A DNA stretch of 18,240 bases from Bacillota bacterium (GTDB taxonomy: Bacteria; Bacillota; Clostridia; Lachnospirales; Lachnospiraceae), in assembly GCA_023450835.1 (NCBI GenBank), contig JAEXGM010000258.1, forward strand, positions 1 to 18,240. The letters are read 5' to 3'. This document shows, piece after piece, positions 1-7,376 of the stretch. How positions within the stretch are numbered: the stretch's first letter is position 1; the number at the start of each line of letters is the position of its first letter. The notes under the pieces were generated by a model that searched no databases, was not told the DNA's origin, and saw nothing but the letters and a program-made list of their open reading frames with translations. Position numbers and translations under genes: made by a program.

Positions 1-9
1 TTCCTGCGC

Positions 10-37
10 AAAAAAAGAAGGAGGATATCCTCCTTCT
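10..37 (-). terminator. Rho-independent terminator after pyrF
   Basis: Positions 16-37 form a perfect 22-bp palindrome (arms AGAAGGAGGAT and ATCCTCCTTCT). On the minus strand it is followed at once by seven T (the A-run at 10-16). This is a textbook intrinsic terminator and ends the pyrC-pyrF transcript about 20 nt after the pyrF stop codon. The loop must open to about 4 nt in RNA, leaving roughly 9 paired bases. Confidence 0.9.
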
Positions 38-57
38 GCCATAACTGTGTCAATTTT

Positions 58-996
58 TTATTTAACGGCTCCGCCCTTAACAAGTGCTGTCTGAATATCT
101 TCCTTCATATCAATTACTGCCTGTCTGGAAGCATCCGCATAGGCACTTTCTCCGAACTTCTCGTAACCTTTCGCTTTATAAGCAGCAATAATTCCTCTGG
201 AGGAATTTACGATTGCTCCTAATCCGTCCTTGTTAAAATAGTGGATTAAATCCTCTGCTTTACCGCCCTGTGCGCCATAACCGGGAACCAGTATATAATT
301 CTTTGGCATCAGCTTCCTGAGGACTTTTCCCATCTCCGGATAAGTGGCGCCAACAACAGCTCCGATATAGCTGTAATCACCTGACATATGCTCACTGCCC
401 CACTCAGCTACTTTCTCTCCTACCAGTTCATATAAAGGTCTCCCTTCAACAAGCTTGTCCTGAAACTCACCGCTGGAAGGATTGGAGGTCTTAACTAATA
501 TAAAAAGTCCCTTTTTCTCTTCCTTGCAGACATCGATGAAGGGCTTGATGCCATCAGAACCCAGGTAAGGATTTACCGTAGCAAAATCTTCATCAAAGCC
601 GTAATAGGAATTCTTTCCTATCGTAACTTTTCCAAGATGCCCTACCGCATAAGCCGCTGAAGTAGAGCCGATATCTCCTCTCTTGATATCACCGATTACT
701 ACAAGACCTTTTTCCTTACAGTAATCAATGGTCTTCTTGTAAGCTATCAGACCTTCAATACCAAATTGCTCATACATGGCAATCTGAGGTTTTACGGCAG
801 GAATCAGATCATAGGTGGCATCCACTATCCCTTTATTAAATTGCCATATTGCTTCTGCCGCACCGGCCAGGGTCTCTCCCTTTTCCTCATAAGCTGCTTT
901 CTTTATCTGCTCCGGAATATATTCCAGCATAGGATCAAGTCCCACTACTATGGGTGCGCTCATTTTTTGAATCTTTTCAATCAATTGCTGAATCAT
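58..996 (-). CDS. pyrF: Orotidine 5'-phosphate decarboxylase (long, type 2 form)
   Basis: Decarboxylates OMP to UMP, the last step of de novo pyrimidine synthesis, in the cytosol. The 312-residue protein is of the long PyrF type rather than the ~240-residue B. subtilis type. Visible signatures are GLDP at residues 19-22, the catalytic DIKRGDIG at 103-110, VPGYGAQGG near 238-246 (phosphate loop) and NSSRGII toward the C-terminus. The ATG start at 996 is well supported: GGAGGAG lies about 6 nt upstream. The ATG overlaps the TGA of pyrC in an ATGA junction (993-996), which indicates translational coupling. It is the last gene before the terminator at 10-37, so no further pyr genes follow in this transcript. 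Confidence 0.97.
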   Translation of the reverse strand: MIQQLIEKIQKMSAPIVVGLDPMLEYIPEQIKKAAYEEKGETLAGAAEAIWQFNKGIVDATYDLIPAVKPQIAMYEQFGIEGLIAYKKTIDYCKEKGLVVIGDIKRGDIGSTSAAYAVGHLGKVTIGKNSYYGFDEDFATVNPYLGSDGIKPFIDVCKEEKKGLFILVKTSNPSSGEFQDKLVEGRPLYELVGEKVAEWGSEHMSGDYSYIGAVVGATYPEMGKVLRKLMPKNYILVPGYGAQGGKAEDLIHYFNKDGLGAIVNSSRGIIAAYKAKGYEKFGESAYADASRQAVIDMKEDIQTALVKGGAVK

Positions 997-2279
997 TGCT
1001 GCTCCTCCGCTTTATAAACTATCTGTCCGTCAACCAGTGTATATATTATTTTGCCCTTTACCCTTCTGCCATGAAAAGGAGTATTCTTTCCTAAAGAGGC
1101 AAATGTTTCTTTATCTATCAGGTACCACTCACTGGTATCTGTAATCACGATATCAGCCGCTGTGCCTTCCTTTAAACTGCCTCTGTCAATTCCCAGAACT
1201 TCTGCCGGATTGGTGCTAAGCTTACCTACAAGCTCTGAAAAGGAAAGTATCCCGGTTTCCACAAGTTCAGTAAAAGAAAGAGCAAATGCCGTCTCCAGAC
1301 CTACGATGCCAAAAGGTGCATGCAGGAAGGATTTGTCCTTTTCTTCTTTGCTATGAGGTGCATGGTCTGTTGCAATCACATCCAGGATTCCGTTTTTCAG
1401 CCCTTCCTTCAAGGCTTCCACATCTGCCTTGCTGCGAAGCGGCGGATTCATCTTATAATTGCTATCATCACAGGGTATATCTTCATCGGTCAGTGTAAAA
1501 TGGTGGGGGCATACTTCTCCGGTTACGGGAAGGCCCTCTTTTTTCGCCCATTGGAGAAAGGCTACGCTGTCCTTTGTGGAACAGTGGCACAGATGAAGTC
1601 TCACACCGGTTTCCTTTGCCAAAAGAATATCCCGGATAGCAATAATATCTTCTACTGCATTGGAAATTCCGGGCAGATTTAGCTCTCTAGCCATGTTTCC
1701 CTCATTGATGACACCATCTCCAACGAGATTCTTGTCCTCACAATGAGCAAACACCGGAATCCCTGCTTCCTTTGCCTTTAACATGCCTTCTCTGTAAAGA
1801 GATGTGCTCATAACCGATTTGCCGTCTTCACTGATGGCTGCTGCTCCTGCCATAGCCATTTCGGCGATATCTGAAAGTTTCTCTCCCATCTGTCCCTTGG
1901 TTACTGCTCCAATAGGAAGAATGTGAACAAGGGATTCTTCTCTTTCCTTGTTCTTAAGCCATTCAATCCTTTCCCTGCTGTCAATCGCAGGTTTGGTATT
2001 TGGCATGGGGCATATCGTAGTAAAACCGCCTCTGGCCGCTGCAGCCGAACCGGTCTTTATAGTTTCCTTATATTCAAATCCGGGCTCCCTTAAATGTACA
2101 TGTAAATCAATAAATCCAGGCATTACATATAGTCCATTTGCGTCAATGACTTCATCTGCTGTGATTTCAAGTTTGCTGCCCATTGTAACAATGATTCCGT
2201 CCTTTATATATATATCCCTTATCCCGTCCATTCCGTTGGAAGGGTCCAGCACATGCCCATTCTTTATTAATACTGTCAC
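993..2279 (-). CDS. pyrC: Dihydroorotase, class I
   Basis: Cyclises N-carbamoyl-aspartate to dihydroorotate (third step of pyrimidine synthesis). The 428-residue zinc amidohydrolase shows the full metal site: HxH in DLHVHLREPG (H60, H62), PMPNTKP at 91-97, the bridging Asp in SEDGKS (D152), H179 in VFAHCED, H232 in CHCS and the catalytic D305 in ATDHAPH. The length matches class I enzymes of Firmicutes. The start is GTG at 2279 with AGGAGG 5 nt upstream. An ATG one base earlier runs directly into TGA, so GTG is the only workable start there. Its stop codon overlaps the pyrF start. The 79-nt gap to the Nudix gene upstream holds no convincing promoter or terminator, so read-through from the Nudix promoters is likely. 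No PyrR-type binding loop was recognised. Confidence 0.97.
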   Translation of the reverse strand: MTVLIKNGHVLDPSNGMDGIRDIYIKDGIIVTMGSKLEITADEVIDANGLYVMPGFIDLHVHLREPGFEYKETIKTGSAAAARGGFTTICPMPNTKPAIDSRERIEWLKNKEREESLVHILPIGAVTKGQMGEKLSDIAEMAMAGAAAISEDGKSVMSTSLYREGMLKAKEAGIPVFAHCEDKNLVGDGVINEGNMARELNLPGISNAVEDIIAIRDILLAKETGVRLHLCHCSTKDSVAFLQWAKKEGLPVTGEVCPHHFTLTDEDIPCDDSNYKMNPPLRSKADVEALKEGLKNGILDVIATDHAPHSKEEKDKSFLHAPFGIVGLETAFALSFTELVETGILSFSELVGKLSTNPAEVLGIDRGSLKEGTAADIVITDTSEWYLIDKETFASLGKNTPFHGRRVKGKIIYTLVDGQIVYKAEEQQ

Positions 2280-2358
2280 ATTTTCCTCCTATCACTCATT
2301 CATCGCCTGTATCGTGGATTGATATCCTTTCGTTTTCTATGCAATTACTTTTCAGAGT

Positions 2359-2754
2359 TTATAATTCAGCTTTTGCAATATCCTCAAGCATAGCTTTATT
2401 ACTCACATATTTCTCAATTTCTTCTTTTTTTACCCACTTAAAATCATTTAATTCTTCTGAAAGTACAACTTCTTCGCTCAGACACAGAAGATGGAAACAG
2501 ATTCCGATGGTACATACATCACCAATCATAAAGGACCAGGTATATAATATACGGTTTATATGAGCATTCAAGCCGGTATTTTCATAAACAATACGCAGTA
2601 CTCCTTTTTCGGGACTTTCACCGAATTCCAGCTTCCCGTCTATAAATTCCCACTGATAAGGGTCCATGATTCTGTCATCATACCATTTCTCTGCCAGCAG
2701 ATATTTATCTTCGTATTGAACAATACCTTTTACAAGTATCCTGTATTTTTCCAT
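2359..2754 (-). CDS. Nudix-like hydrolase with a degenerate Nudix box
   Basis: A 131-residue protein of Nudix length and fold pattern (family members hydrolyse nucleoside diphosphate derivatives with Mg2+). The Nudix box spans residues 40-62: G40, five residues, E46, seven residues, R54, then I55, E58, N59, G61, L62. Against the consensus GX5EX7REUXEEXGU, the first Glu (after Arg) is Ile and the last Glu of the EE pair is Asn. Two of the usual metal-binding acidic positions are therefore lost, so catalysis may be altered or absent. The open frame extends upstream, but ATG 2754 is chosen because AAAGGAG lies 6 nt before it. The extension is translated leader from the repeat at 2758-2838. The gene lies 79 nt upstream of pyrC and is probably co-transcribed with it. 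Substrate unknown. Confidence 0.8.
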   Translation of the reverse strand: MEKYRILVKGIVQYEDKYLLAEKWYDDRIMDPYQWEFIDGKLEFGESPEKGVLRIVYENTGLNAHINRILYTWSFMIGDVCTIGICFHLLCLSEEVVLSEELNDFKWVKKEEIEKYVSNKAMLEDIAKAEL

Positions 2755-2757
2755 AAT

Positions 2758-2838
2758 GACTCCTTTCGTGAATATCAAATCTTTGATTTGATATTCCTAA
2801 ATCCGAAGTTGAAAAAACTGCTTTTCTGTTTTTTCAAC
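2758..2838 (-). repeat. Double-hairpin leader repeat, copy A
   Basis: On the minus strand this 5' UTR contains two perfect hairpins. The first has arms GTTGAAAAAAC and GTTTTTTCAAC (2828-2838 and 2808-2818). The second has arms GAATATCAAAT and ATTTGATATTC (2786-2796 and 2770-2780) with a 5-nt loop. It ends in TTCACGAAAGGAGT, which contains the Shine-Dalgarno sequence of the Nudix gene. A near-identical copy sits at 11464-11543 before a VOC gene. By hand alignment about 72 of 77 positions match, with one 2-nt indel. Matching sequence begins and ends sharply, as expected for a dispersed element rather than chance similarity. Confidence 0.8.
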
Positions 2839-2874
2839 CTGACGCCTTCCTTTATCCTTTGTTAAAAACTTTTT

Positions 2875-2903
2875 ATCTAAGTTATTTTCTTCCATTCAGT
2901 CAA
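2875..2903 (-). promoter_or_regulatory. Candidate sigma-A promoter P2 for Nudix-pyrC-pyrF
   Basis: Minus strand: TTGACT (2898-2903), a 17-nt spacer, then TTAGAT (2875-2880). Good -35 box and ideal spacing, weaker -10 box. It lies just downstream of P1 and also transcribes into the double-hairpin leader. Confidence 0.45.
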
Positions 2904-2907
2904 TTTT

Positions 2908-2936
2908 ATTATAACGTAAGCTTTCATCAAATACAA
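2908..2936 (-). promoter_or_regulatory. Candidate sigma-A promoter P1 for Nudix-pyrC-pyrF
   Basis: Minus strand: TTGTAT (2931-2936), a 17-nt spacer, then a perfect TATAAT (2908-2913). A start near 2901 would give a leader of about 147 nt that contains both hairpins of repeat copy A before the Nudix ATG. Confidence 0.6.
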
Positions 2937-3036
2937 CCTTTCCTTTCATCCAAAAAAAGGATTGCATAATTCATATTATCCTGCAAAACCTATTCCTGTA
3001 ACAATTATCAAAATGTGAAAACGGAAGGATGATTTT

Positions 3037-3243
3037 ATGGACAACTTCGGAAGCTTTAATAATATGTTTCCTCCTGCGCTGGCAATATATCTGGCAAATG
3101 ATATGGCAGCAAGAGACGCCTTTTATGATCTGGATGACATGAGAAGAAGCGAAATTATGGAATACTCCAGGGAATTTCAATCAAAGGAAGAACTAGAGAG
3201 ATTTCTTTACCATCACGATGAAGATGAAGATGATTTTCAATAA
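3037..3243 (+). CDS. Small acidic protein, unknown function
   Basis: A 68-residue protein that I do not recognise. It is soluble, with no signal peptide or membrane segment, and has a strongly charged second half and a very acidic C-terminal tail (HHDEDEDDF). The stretch around EEMEYSREFQ-like helix residues 40-60 is predicted-looking amphipathic helix (SKEELERFL). GGAAGG lies 8 nt before the ATG, which together with codon-like composition makes it a real small gene rather than a chance frame. It is divergent from the Nudix gene and converges on the DUF3298 gene, with the 95-bp inverted-repeat element starting 5 nt after its stop codon. No convincing own promoter was found. Confidence 0.65.
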   Translation: MDNFGSFNNMFPPALAIYLANDMAARDAFYDLDDMRRSEIMEYSREFQSKEELERFLYHHDEDEDDFQ

Positions 3244-3248
3244 AGAAC

Positions 3249-3343
3249 GTATAAGAACCATGTAATATGCTCCCCTTATGATAAACAGTTTTTATTATTT
3301 AAACTGCCTGACACAAGGGGAGCATATTACATGGTTCTTATAC
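3249..3343. repeat. 95-bp element with perfect 29-bp inverted repeats
   Basis: The arms 3249-3277 and 3315-3343 are exact reverse complements over 29 bp. The 37-nt centre holds a further 6-bp hairpin (CAGTTT 3286-3291 with AAACTG 3301-3306). The element lies between two convergent genes, so it could act as a bidirectional terminator, but it has no T-run after either arm and the perfect long stem is far more than a terminator needs. Each outer end begins with GTATAAG, so TA lies at both edges, which would also fit a MITE of the TA-targeting (IS630/Tc1-mariner) kind. No second copy is present in the window. Confidence 0.75.
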
Positions 3344-3391
3344 ATTACTATGTTAGAATACCAAAGACAGTCTCACCGTCCCACCGCTTCC

Positions 3392-4072
3392 TTAACAGTT
3401 TATAGGAACCGGTCCTCCCTTTTTAAAAGGTATAAGAAAAGTCTGGATTCCGCTGGAATAAGGAGCAATTTCATAGAGCTGAAAAAAGATTACGATTCCT
3501 TCCGGCACTACATAAAAATTCTTCTCATTGAAATTTTCTTTTACCAGGTCATTTACATCATCAAAATATAAATTACTGTTATCCTTCTCATTGTTTACGA
3601 CCTGGTTGTTGATTGCATCTAAAATGTAGGCTGTGTAATCCTTCCTGCCGGGGAAAAATTCCGACAGATCTATTCTTCTTCCGGACTTCAGATTCCAGGT
3701 GTCCGCACTTCTAACCGTCATCCCATGGGCCCCTGCCGTGTATTCATACCGGTCAAAATACAGGCTTAGCACACAGTTGTCATTGAAGGTTATGGTGTAT
3801 GCGGTTACTACATCATAGGCTCTTACCGGAAAATTATTAGCTGTAGCATATTCATAATCATCAATTGACATCTGATACAGCTTTGTTACATGATACTTTT
3901 TATAAAGTACAGCTTCTGCCTTATAATATACGCTAAGCTTTTTTGCAAATGCCCGAAACCGCTCCGAAGAAAACTGCGGATACTTAATATCATAGGTCAA
4001 AAGCTTTTGTCCCTTGTACTCCATCTCTCCTTTTAGCTCATATGCCCTTACATAAACACTATTGATGTTCAA
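3392..4072 (-). CDS. DUF3298/DUF4163-type protein, apparently cytosolic
   Basis: A 226-residue protein resembling the extracellular region of RsiV/PdaC-type proteins. There is an N-terminal part with YDIKYPQFSS (about residues 26-35), the family-like YEYTAGAHGMT segment near 128-138, and the DUF3298-like ending with FFQLYEIAPYSSGIQTF near 196-213. In those relatives the domain follows a membrane anchor or signal peptide. None is visible here, so either it works inside the cell or the true start differs. The start is TTG at 4072, chosen because GTGAGG lies about 4 nt upstream and no in-frame ATG precedes it. The 47-nt gap to the upstream isomerase stop has only a weak promoter-like TATACT (4101-4106). 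Function unknown; a peptidoglycan or lysozyme-sensing relative is inference only. Confidence 0.65.
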   Translation of the reverse strand: MNINSVYVRAYELKGEMEYKGQKLLTYDIKYPQFSSERFRAFAKKLSVYYKAEAVLYKKYHVTKLYQMSIDDYEYATANNFPVRAYDVVTAYTITFNDNCVLSLYFDRYEYTAGAHGMTVRSADTWNLKSGRRIDLSEFFPGRKDYTAYILDAINNQVVNNEKDNSNLYFDDVNDLVKENFNEKNFYVVPEGIVIFFQLYEIAPYSSGIQTFLIPFKKGGPVPINC

Positions 4073-4119
4073 GCTGCCTCACCATAAAAATCTTTGTGTT
4101 AGTATATGCTAGGTAAAGT

Positions 4120-4965
4120 CTAATTGTTCAGGATATTCATCAAAGCTTCATGAGCTGTGGCAAAAGCTAATTCATTGTTGGACATGGTAAACTTTCCGTC
4201 GTCTTTTTCAAGCTGCTTAAAACCTGAAAAATCCGCCAGATGAGGCTCCAGGCTTAAGAAACCCTGATAGCCTGACAGGTCAAGTTCTCTTAATATTTCT
4301 TTTATATTACCGTCTCCTTCTCCGGCCTTTTTCACCTCGCCGGTTTCTCTCACTGCGTCCTTTATGTGAATATAAGAAATATAGGGTTTTAATAATTCAT
4401 AGGCTCTTAGGGTGTCCTCTCTGCATTGAACAAAATTGGCAAAGTCGAACACTGCTTTGAAATTCTTATCATAAAGGCTTTCCATGATGTCCTTGCAGCG
4501 AAAAGCCGTATCCCCATAGATACCTTTTTCATTTTCGTGAAGCAGAACAACTTCACTTCTCCCTGCTTCCTTTCTTAAGCTTCCCAGGCGTTCGATTACT
4601 TCATTTTTATAATTTGCCGCCTCACTATTTTCCGGAATATAAAAGCTAAATATCCTGATATTCGGGGTCTGCAGTACATGAGCGGTTTCAACTACCCGCT
4701 TAAAACGTTCTGTATGTGTCTTAAAATCATCCGTTACCGATATCTTTCCTATTGGAGAACCGATGGCTGATACTCTTATTCCTTCACTATCCAGATATGC
4801 TTTTAGTTCTTTTACCTCTGCCGGTGAGAAATCAGCTACGTTCTTTCCCCCGGCACTGCGAAATTCCAGATAGTTCATCCCAAGCTTTTTTAAAAGTCTG
4901 ACCTGGATTTTCAAGTCATCGCTGATTTCATCCGCAAAGCCTGTTATCTTTGATAATTGAAGCAT
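4120..4965 (-). CDS. Sugar phosphate isomerase/epimerase-like TIM barrel protein (isomerase B)
   Basis: A 281-residue AP-endonuclease-2/xylose-isomerase-like TIM barrel. Family features: GFADE at 9-13 (first strand), an acidic metal ligand in the HENE segment at 143-146, DFAN at 174-177, HIKD at 200-203 and LEPH at 239-242. Together these give the usual Glu-Asp-His-Glu divalent metal site. The frame is open upstream to a TTG at 5016, but ATG 4965 places the first beta strand at the N-terminus as in relatives, with AAGG 11 nt upstream (rather long). A 6-bp hairpin (4992-4997 with 5008-5013) sits in the leader. It is the last gene of the oxidoreductase/isomerase cluster. The substrate cannot be read from sequence; a keto-sugar or inositol-like compound is likely. 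Confidence 0.85.
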   Translation of the reverse strand: MLQLSKITGFADEISDDLKIQVRLLKKLGMNYLEFRSAGGKNVADFSPAEVKELKAYLDSEGIRVSAIGSPIGKISVTDDFKTHTERFKRVVETAHVLQTPNIRIFSFYIPENSEAANYKNEVIERLGSLRKEAGRSEVVLLHENEKGIYGDTAFRCKDIMESLYDKNFKAVFDFANFVQCREDTLRAYELLKPYISYIHIKDAVRETGEVKKAGEGDGNIKEILRELDLSGYQGFLSLEPHLADFSGFKQLEKDDGKFTMSNNELAFATAHEALMNILNN

Positions 4966-5060
4966 ACTTAATTTAACCTTACCTTCCCATACCTGCAAAC
5001 ATTCGGCTGCAGGCAAAAATCACTTCAAATACTTCTTACTTTCCACAAGCTGCCTTTTCT

Positions 5061-6107
5061 CTACAGCATTACCTCTTTGCCGGTTCTGGCAGCTTCATAT
5101 ACGGCTAGCATTAAGTCTATGGTATCTTTTACCTCAGCAATATCTATGGGAACTTTTCTTTTCTCCTTGAGTGCCTCATAGTAATCCGTAATGCAATCCA
5201 TATGTCCTGCTCCCCAATAGCCCTTGCCCATGGCTTCTTTTTTCGTCATTCCCCCAAGGGGAATATCCATGGTATCTATTTCCCTGCCGTCAAAGTCAAA
5301 GCATACGGCTCTCATCTCTTCTATTCGTATGTTCATCTTCTCGCAATGCAGCTCTATTATGGGAGGCATATTGGTGCAATAAGCAGTGGTGGCATAAAAG
5401 CAGCCTGTAACATCATTTTCATACCGGATGTAAGCTTCCATCATATCTTCTACCTCAATGATGCCTTTCAGGTGGTGATTTGCCATTACAGCCTCCGCCT
5501 TTACAGGTCTCCCAAGAAACAGGGTAAGTAAATCCAGAGAATGTACCGCCTGGTTAATTAATACACCGCCGCCCTCTGTTAAAAGGCTGCCTCTCCAGCC
5601 GCTCTCTGTATAATATTCCTTGTCCCTGCTCCAGCTAACAAGCGCTCTTCCTCCGATAACCTTACCGGGAATTCCGTGCTTCATGAGTTCCAATGCCTGG
5701 AGAGTACCCGGATTATAGCGGTTCTGAAAGCACAGCCCAAGTCTGCTCTCATTCTTGCCTGCTGCTTCCTTTAATCTGTCATATTCCTCACGGTTCATAG
5801 CCGGAGGCTTCTCCATAAAAACATTGATTCCCTTTGCCAGAGCAGCTTCCGCCATGGGTACATGAAGATAATGCGGAGTGCAGATATGAAGCACCTGAAA
5901 ATCTTCTTGTTCCAGCATTTCCTCAAAAGAGGTATATGCCTTCGCCTGATACTGCTCCGCCAGTGCTTCTGATCTTTCCTTTTTAATATCACAGACACTG
6001 ACAAGCCTTACTCCGGGAAGCCTGCTTAAGCAGCCCCCATGGACCTGTGCAATACTGCCGCATCCTGCGATTGCCGCTTTGATATCATTTTCCATCCTTG
6101 CTACCAT
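5061..6107 (-). CDS. Gfo/Idh/MocA-family NAD(P)-dependent oxidoreductase (oxidoreductase B)
   Basis: A 348-residue two-domain dehydrogenase. The N-terminal Rossmann fold has GCGSIA (15-20). The EKPP motif (99-102) contains the conserved lysine K100. The C-terminal alpha/beta domain contains EGGGVLINQAVHSLD, where H189 and D192 are the expected catalytic residues. Members oxidise or reduce sugars, inositols or their derivatives with NAD(P). The start is ATG 6107, chosen because AAAGG lies 5 nt upstream. The TTG at 6125 has no good site, and the ATG at 6095 has its purine-rich stretch directly abutting. It overlaps the end of oxidoreductase A by 23 nt, so the two are translationally coupled. 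Substrate unknown. Confidence 0.9.
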   Translation of the reverse strand: MVARMENDIKAAIAGCGSIAQVHGGCLSRLPGVRLVSVCDIKKERSEALAEQYQAKAYTSFEEMLEQEDFQVLHICTPHYLHVPMAEAALAKGINVFMEKPPAMNREEYDRLKEAAGKNESRLGLCFQNRYNPGTLQALELMKHGIPGKVIGGRALVSWSRDKEYYTESGWRGSLLTEGGGVLINQAVHSLDLLTLFLGRPVKAEAVMANHHLKGIIEVEDMMEAYIRYENDVTGCFYATTAYCTNMPPIIELHCEKMNIRIEEMRAVCFDFDGREIDTMDIPLGGMTKKEAMGKGYWGAGHMDCITDYYEALKEKRKVPIDIAEVKDTIDLMLAVYEAARTGKEVML

Positions 6108-7260
6108 AACTGCCTTTCGTATCAAAGGTTGCTTCTTTTACATTGTCCTTTTTAGCAGACGCCTTTCTTCTCTTGTTCAGTTCCTCTAAGAATAAGTCTT
6201 CCTCTATAGGAAGGGTTACAGGCTTATTCAGCCAGGAGGACAAATGCATGGCATTAGAGAGCATCAACCCATGGATTCCTTCCCTTCCGTCAGCGACCAG
6301 CGGTGAACCGGTTAGAATTCTGTTAGTAAATGCCTTTAATACTCCGATATGCTGACTGTTTTCTCCGATAAGCTCCACTTCCCGGTAAGCTCCCTCCGGC
6401 TTTTTAAAGCCTTCCGTAGCAGTAAAACAGTATTCTCTTTCATTTTCCGCAAGTTCATAAAGAGTAAGCTTATCTTCTTCACATACCAACTTTCCCTTTT
6501 CCAGAGTAATCTCAAAACGGTTGGTTCCCGGCGCATCTCCTGTGGTAGTAATGAATACCCCTGTCGCACCGTTTTCCAGGGTAAAATATGCCGTCACATC
6601 ATCTTCCACTTCAATATTGTGCCATTTGCCGTTATGGCAGAATGCCTGCACTTCCTTGGGAAGTCCGCATATCCACTGGAGCAGGTCCAGATTGTGAGGG
6701 CATTGGTTAAGTAATACGCCTCCGCCTTCACCATCCCAGGTAGCTCTCCAGTCCCCGGAATCATAGTAGGCCTGCGTGCGGTACCAGTCCGTAATAATCC
6801 AGTTGACCCGTTTAATTTCTCCAAGGGTCTTGCCCTCTACCAGTTCTTTCATCTTCTTATAGACAGGGTTGGTCCTCTGGTTAAACATCATGGCAAAGAT
6901 TTTATCCTGTTTATCTGCCTCTTCATTCATTTCCCTGACCTGCCTGGTATACACCCCTGCCGGCTTCTCACATAAAGCATGCAGGCCATGATGGAAAGCA
7001 CTTATTACAAGACCAGGATGCTGGTAATGAGGTGTAGCCACCAGTACGGCATCACAAAGTCCGGCTTCTATCAGCTCTTCTCCCTCTTGAAAAACAGTAA
7101 CCTTTTCTCCCAACTCCTTCATTGCCCATTCTCTTCTGCTTTCTTTTCTGTCTGCCACTGCAGCCAGCACAAGTCCCGGAACTTCACCCTTACTTATATT
7201 TGCAGCATGAGCACTTCCCATATTTCCGATTCCGATAATTCCGATTCTAACTTCTTTCAT
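6085..7260 (-). CDS. Gfo/Idh/MocA-family NAD(P)-dependent oxidoreductase (oxidoreductase A)
   Basis: A 391-residue paralogue of the next gene in the operon. It has the dinucleotide-binding GIGNMG at 10-15, EKPAG at 98-102 (K99), and GEGGGVLLNQCPHNLD ending at 192, with H189 and D192 as the probable catalytic pair. The charged C-terminal tail (about 355-391, rich in Lys and Asp) is longer than in oxidoreductase B. ATG 7260 has AAGGGA about 6 nt upstream. The 116-nt gap to isomerase A contains a TATAAT (7286-7291, minus strand) without a matching -35, so an internal promoter is possible but unproven. Two coupled paralogues suggest one oxidation and one reduction of related keto-sugar substrates. 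Confidence 0.92.
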   Translation of the reverse strand: MKEVRIGIIGIGNMGSAHAANISKGEVPGLVLAAVADRKESRREWAMKELGEKVTVFQEGEELIEAGLCDAVLVATPHYQHPGLVISAFHHGLHALCEKPAGVYTRQVREMNEEADKQDKIFAMMFNQRTNPVYKKMKELVEGKTLGEIKRVNWIITDWYRTQAYYDSGDWRATWDGEGGGVLLNQCPHNLDLLQWICGLPKEVQAFCHNGKWHNIEVEDDVTAYFTLENGATGVFITTTGDAPGTNRFEITLEKGKLVCEEDKLTLYELAENEREYCFTATEGFKKPEGAYREVELIGENSQHIGVLKAFTNRILTGSPLVADGREGIHGLMLSNAMHLSSWLNKPVTLPIEEDLFLEELNKRRKASAKKDNVKEATFDTKGSYGSKDGK

Positions 7261-7376
7261 AGCTTCCCTTTCTGCCCGGTGTTCTATTATATTCTCAATT
7301 TACCTTATTGAATAGTTTCTGCCGTTCTGCTGTCACTCGGACCACCCTATTGTATTTGCCATACACGTTCTCACCT

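Noticed and set aside
1162..1682. Plus-strand open frames inside pyrC
   Set aside because: Antisense shadows of a gene with complete catalytic motifs; no ribosome sites.
3249..3343. Simple Rho-independent terminator
   Set aside because: No U-tract follows either arm and the 29-bp perfect stem is far longer than usual; recorded as a repeat instead.
4966..5016. TTG start 17 codons upstream of isomerase B
   Set aside because: The extra residues would precede the first beta strand, contain a hairpin region, and have no ribosome site; kept as an alternative only.
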